A stretch of 32,867 nt of DNA from Planctomycetota bacterium (GTDB lineage Bacteria > Planctomycetota > MHYJ01 > JACQXL01 > JACRIJ01). Shown here piece after piece: positions 30,774 through 32,867 of the stretch. Numbering within the stretch: the stretch's first letter is position 1; each line of letters opens with the position of its first letter. The position numbers were made by a program, and so were the translations under genes. Where the stretch lies: NCBI GenBank assembly GCA_016220095.1, contig JACRIJ010000099.1, forward strand, positions 1 to 32,867. Direction: 5' to 3'. The notes beneath the pieces were generated by a model. The model had not been told where the DNA came from. It made no database searches and saw nothing but the letters and a program-made list of their open reading frames with translations.

Positions 30774-31547
30774 ATGAATTCAGAAAAACAAACAGATATA
30801 ACCATTGTAATTCCCGCTTATAACGAGGCGGAAAACATCGCGCCACTGTCGGCTTCATTGGCTGAAGCCATGCGGGGCATTAACAAAACTTATGAGGTTA
30901 TTATCGTTGACGACGGCAGTAAGGATGCCACGTACGATGAAATCCTCAAGGCGTCTCAAACCTATCCGCAGATACGCGGCTTGAAATTCAAAAAGAACTG
31001 CGGCCAGACCGCGGCTTTTAACGCGGGTTTTGAATATGCCTTGGGCCGCATTGTAATTACCATGGACGCCGACATGCAGAACGATCCAGCGGATATTCCC
31101 AAGTTGCTTGAAAAGATGCCGGAATTTGACGTTGTCTGCGGCATACGCGTGAAAAGGCGGGATAATTTTGTCCGGCGCGCATCGTCCAAAATAGCGAATT
31201 TTGTCAGGAATCTTCTGACGAAAGACACGATTATAGATACCGGTTGTTCTTTGAAGGCGTTCAAGGCCGAGGCCGCCAGGCGCATGAAACTGTTTTCCGG
31301 AATGCACAGGTTTTTTCCGACCCTTGCGAAGATGGACGGTTATACGGTCACGCAGGTGCCGGTGAACCATCTGCCGAGGAAATTCGGCAAGGCGAAATAC
31401 GGCGTAGGCAACAGGGCATTCAGGGCGTTTTGCGATTTGATGGCCGTGCGCTGGATGCAGAAAAGGCATTATAGATACGAAATAGAAAACGTAATACAGG
31501 AAACAGAAAATAGAAAACAGAAGACGGGCAACGGTAAGGAGTATTGA
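30774..31547 (+). CDS. Family 2 glycosyltransferase, dolichol-phosphate-mannose synthase-like
   Basis: A 257-aa soluble GT2 (GT-A fold) that normally transfers a sugar from a nucleotide donor to a polyprenyl phosphate. Motifs: IVIPAYNEAENI (11-22), VDDGSKDAT (45-53), the DAD metal site (98-100) followed by QNDP, and GCSLKAF. The last ~20 residues (ENVIQETENRKQKTGNGKEY) are encoded by an AACAGAAAA-type repeat and were probably acquired by extension. No ribosome-binding site is seen before the ATG, which follows the repeats closely. The neighbours (GT39, which needs such a lipid-linked donor, and LAB_N) suggest this enzyme makes the donor for the GT39 (inference). Confidence 0.88.
   Translation: MNSEKQTDITIVIPAYNEAENIAPLSASLAEAMRGINKTYEVIIVDDGSKDATYDEILKASQTYPQIRGLKFKKNCGQTAAFNAGFEYALGRIVITMDADMQNDPADIPKLLEKMPEFDVVCGIRVKRRDNFVRRASSKIANFVRNLLTKDTIIDTGCSLKAFKAEAARRMKLFSGMHRFFPTLAKMDGYTVTQVPVNHLPRKFGKAKYGVGNRAFRAFCDLMAVRWMQKRHYRYEIENVIQETENRKQKTGNGKEY
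31479..31528. repeat. AACAGAAAA-type degenerate repeat at the 3' end of the GT2 gene
   Basis: Repeated 8-9-nt words (ATAGAAAAC, ACAGGAAAC, AGAAAATAG, AAAACAGAAG) run through the last codons of the GT2 gene. No second copy of this family lies in the window, but its form matches the other short-period repeats. Confidence 0.6.
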
Positions 31548-31549
31548 AA

Positions 31550-31849
31550 ATGAATATTAACTGGGCGCTTATGTTTGAAAAGCTGATGAACCCATGGGCT
31601 ATTGTGGGTTTTGTCGGGCAGATTGTATTTGGATTGCGGTTTTTGGTTCAATGGATAGTGTCGGAAAAGAAAAAGGAAAGCGTGATCCCCGAGTCGTTTT
31701 GGTATTTAAGCATTGTTGGCAGTATGCTGGTATTGATTTACGCGTTTACTCAGATGGACCCTGTTTTCATAATCGGATATGCGCTTAATTCCATTGTGTA
31801 TATTCGTAACATTATGCTGATAGAGAAAAAAAAGAAACAGGCGGCGTAA
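31550..31849 (+). CDS. Lipid-A-disaccharide synthase N-terminal domain (LAB_N) protein
   Basis: A 99-aa membrane protein consisting of the LAB_N domain found at the N-terminus of some LpxB proteins and as a stand-alone gene beside ArnT-like and GT2 genes. The MNPWAIVGFVGQIVFGLRFLVQWIVSEKKKES segment and the IPESFWYLSIVGS..LIYAF.Q.DPVFIIG block are typical. Three membrane helices are expected. The ATG at 31550 has AAGGAG 8 nt upstream, which overlaps the end of the GT2 gene; a TTG 6 nt earlier is less likely. It is probably a flippase or anchoring partner for the lipid-linked sugar pathway, but its biochemical role is not established. Confidence 0.88.
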   Translation: MNINWALMFEKLMNPWAIVGFVGQIVFGLRFLVQWIVSEKKKESVIPESFWYLSIVGSMLVLIYAFTQMDPVFIIGYALNSIVYIRNIMLIEKKKKQAA

Positions 31850-32337
31850 TGCGATTTGGTGATCTGGTGACCTGGCGATCTGATGATTGACGGCGACAGA
31901 CGGATGATGGATAAATTTTACAGTCGCTGAAATCTCTTGAAATATTTCAAAACGCTTAAGTAGGCAAATTTTTTGTCGATGAGCCTTTAGGCAGTAACAC
32001 TCAATAAAAGTTCGGCAGGAGAGCTTGAGCATGCTCTTTGGCATGGATATTGCTCAGTAATACCGGGTAGGCTGAAACGGAAATCTATTATTTCAAGTAA
32101 ACTGCGTGAACAATAAAGGGTTGCAATAGAACTTTTGCATAACTCTTTTTTATATAAAGAGTTATGTCGCACGATCTGTATGGTTGGGCTAATGTCAAAA
32201 ATTTTATAGGAATAGCCCTGTGAAAAAGGATAGGGATTGTGCGTGCAATGCCCCTAAAAGTGGGGTAAATAACACGTTTTTGGGAAGGTTTTCGCAACAA
32301 AAGCGTTTTTGTAGGAATTTTTTTAGGAGTATTTGTT
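31850..32337. other. 488-nt gap: GATCTGGT repeat, AT hairpin, long leader
   Basis: Four 8-bp units at 31853-31884 (GATTTGGT, GATCTGGT, GACCTGGC, GATCTGAT). From 31885 to 32130 I see no gene and no clear structure. At 32138-32166 lies an 11-bp AT-rich hairpin. A CCCC/GGGG stem with loop TAAAAG is at 32250-32265. No known riboswitch class could be matched and no strong promoter boxes were found. Confidence 0.6.
32138..32166. terminator. AT-rich 11-bp hairpin, possible terminator
   Basis: CATAACTCTTT (32138-32148) and its exact complement (32156-32166) flank a 7-nt AT loop. The stem has only three G-C pairs and no U-tract after it, so termination of the LAB_N operon here is a weak suggestion. 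Confidence 0.35.
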
Positions 32338-32867
32338 ATGTTGAAAAGCGTTGTATTGGTATTCGTATTTTTCATAATTTTCGGTTTATTGTTCGGTTGC
32401 GGCGGAGGAGGTGGAGGCAAAGGAAAAACGCCCGATGTGCTTGCAGACCTCGGTTATACCGGTAATACTTCTGAAGCCGCTATAACTACTGCTAATGCCG
32501 ATGATTTTGTGGGCGGGTGGATAAACTTTCAGTCCGGTTCTTCTTTTTCTCTTTCCAAACCAAATATTGACAACGCTTACAACGATTATAATCCTCTACT
32601 TACAAAATTGCTGGGCATACCAATTAAATTCAATTACGCAACGGAAACAGAAAGCGATACCGGAACAGTAAGCGGCTCTATCACATCTACGGTCACAACG
32701 GATGATTCTACAGGCAGAGTCGCGAATTATACTGTGGTGTTCACTAACTATGATGACACCGCTGATAGCCAATCAAATCCGTTAAATGGCAATGTGACAT
32801 ATAGTGTTACTGAATATGCCACAAGCGGCGACCCGGATGGATCGGGTTTTTACTCTTTGAATTTCTC
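32338..32867 (+). CDS. Lipoprotein, 3' end beyond the window
   Basis: The first 176 codons are visible and the frame is open to the window end, so it is incomplete. AGGAG at 32325-32329 precedes the ATG. Residues 1-20 form a lipoprotein signal peptide with lipobox L18-F19-G20-C21, followed by a poly-glycine run, so the mature protein is a lipidated surface or periplasmic protein. After a short linker (KGKTPDVLADLGYTG) the sequence is Ser/Thr/Asp/Asn-rich and beta-prone, with no catalytic motif. I do not recognise the family. Confidence 0.8.
   Translation, partial: MLKSVVLVFVFFIIFGLLFGCGGGGGGKGKTPDVLADLGYTGNTSEAAITTANADDFVGGWINFQSGSSFSLSKPNIDNAYNDYNPLLTKLLGIPIKFNYATETESDTGTVSGSITSTVTTDDSTGRVANYTVVFTNYDDTADSQSNPLNGNVTYSVTEYATSGDPDGSGFYSLNF

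Noticed and set aside
31900..32330. Riboswitch or structured RNA upstream of the last gene
   Set aside because: Several short stems are possible, but the conserved core of no known class could be matched by eye.

Overview
The window reads as a chromosomal segment of an uncultured, anaerobic, Gram-negative bacterium from a deep-branching candidate lineage. A placement near Omnitrophota, Planctomycetota or similar phyla is a guess from gene style; no rRNA or phylogenetic marker is present. Reasons: an oxygen-sensitive class I benzoyl-CoA-reductase-type gene set, an N-terminal lipid-A-biosynthesis domain protein next to an ArnT-like GT39 glycosyltransferase, very large calcium-repeat surface proteins, and gaps crowded with palindromes and degenerate short-period repeats. 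No tRNA, rRNA, CRISPR array, complete IS or phage gene is seen.

Layout. 1-282: nested perfect palindromes, then a promoter. 283-902: RHH antitoxin / PIN toxin pair. 1013-1531: small membrane protein. 1532-2047: gap with a paired-hairpin repeat. 2048-3079 (-): M42 metallopeptidase. 3429-4346: UPF0158 protein with a cysteine-rich nucleotidyltransferase-like C-terminus. 4649-14199: four-gene exported operon: a 2044-aa multidomain protein, a small HEAT-like exported protein, a 516-aa protein, and a membrane-anchored protein. The 2044-aa and 516-aa proteins carry HExxH zinc-protease motifs. 14542-19840: genes resembling Azoarcus-type bzdN-O-P-Q-M (two reductase subunits, two ATPase/activator subunits, ferredoxin), with a GxxExxY gene inserted between P and Q. 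19970-22894 (-): MEDS/PAS hybrid histidine kinase. 23150-25654: BzdV-like multi-FeS flavoprotein. 25755-27604: SMC-type ATPase plus PIN-domain partner, a candidate defence or toxin pair. 27614-31849: membrane metallophosphoesterase, GT39, GT2 and LAB_N protein (envelope glycan/lipid modification). 32338-end: start of a lipoprotein cut by the window edge.

How the genes work together (inference): BzdV would take electrons from NAD(P)H or another donor and pass them to the ferredoxin. The ATPase subunits BzdPQ would fire them into BzdNO, which reduces an aryl-CoA or similar thioester. The convergent sensor kinase could regulate this. The exported operon looks like a surface proteolysis or adhesion machine.

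The most unusual signal is not a gene. Nearly every gap holds degenerate tandem repeats with 7-, 8- or 9-bp units (TTCGTGNC, CTCTGTGTA, TTCAGTGNN, CTGCGAGCN, GATCTGGT, GACTCNN and others). The same kind of sequence is also translated inside genes: two parallel blocks in the 2044-aa protein, the N-terminus of the GxxExxY protein and the C-terminus of the GT2. The GxxExxY gene is bracketed by a 29-bp inverted repeat of this type, and a 257-bp inverted-repeat element lies in the bzdQ-ferredoxin gap. Together they suggest an active but undescribed repeat-spreading process.
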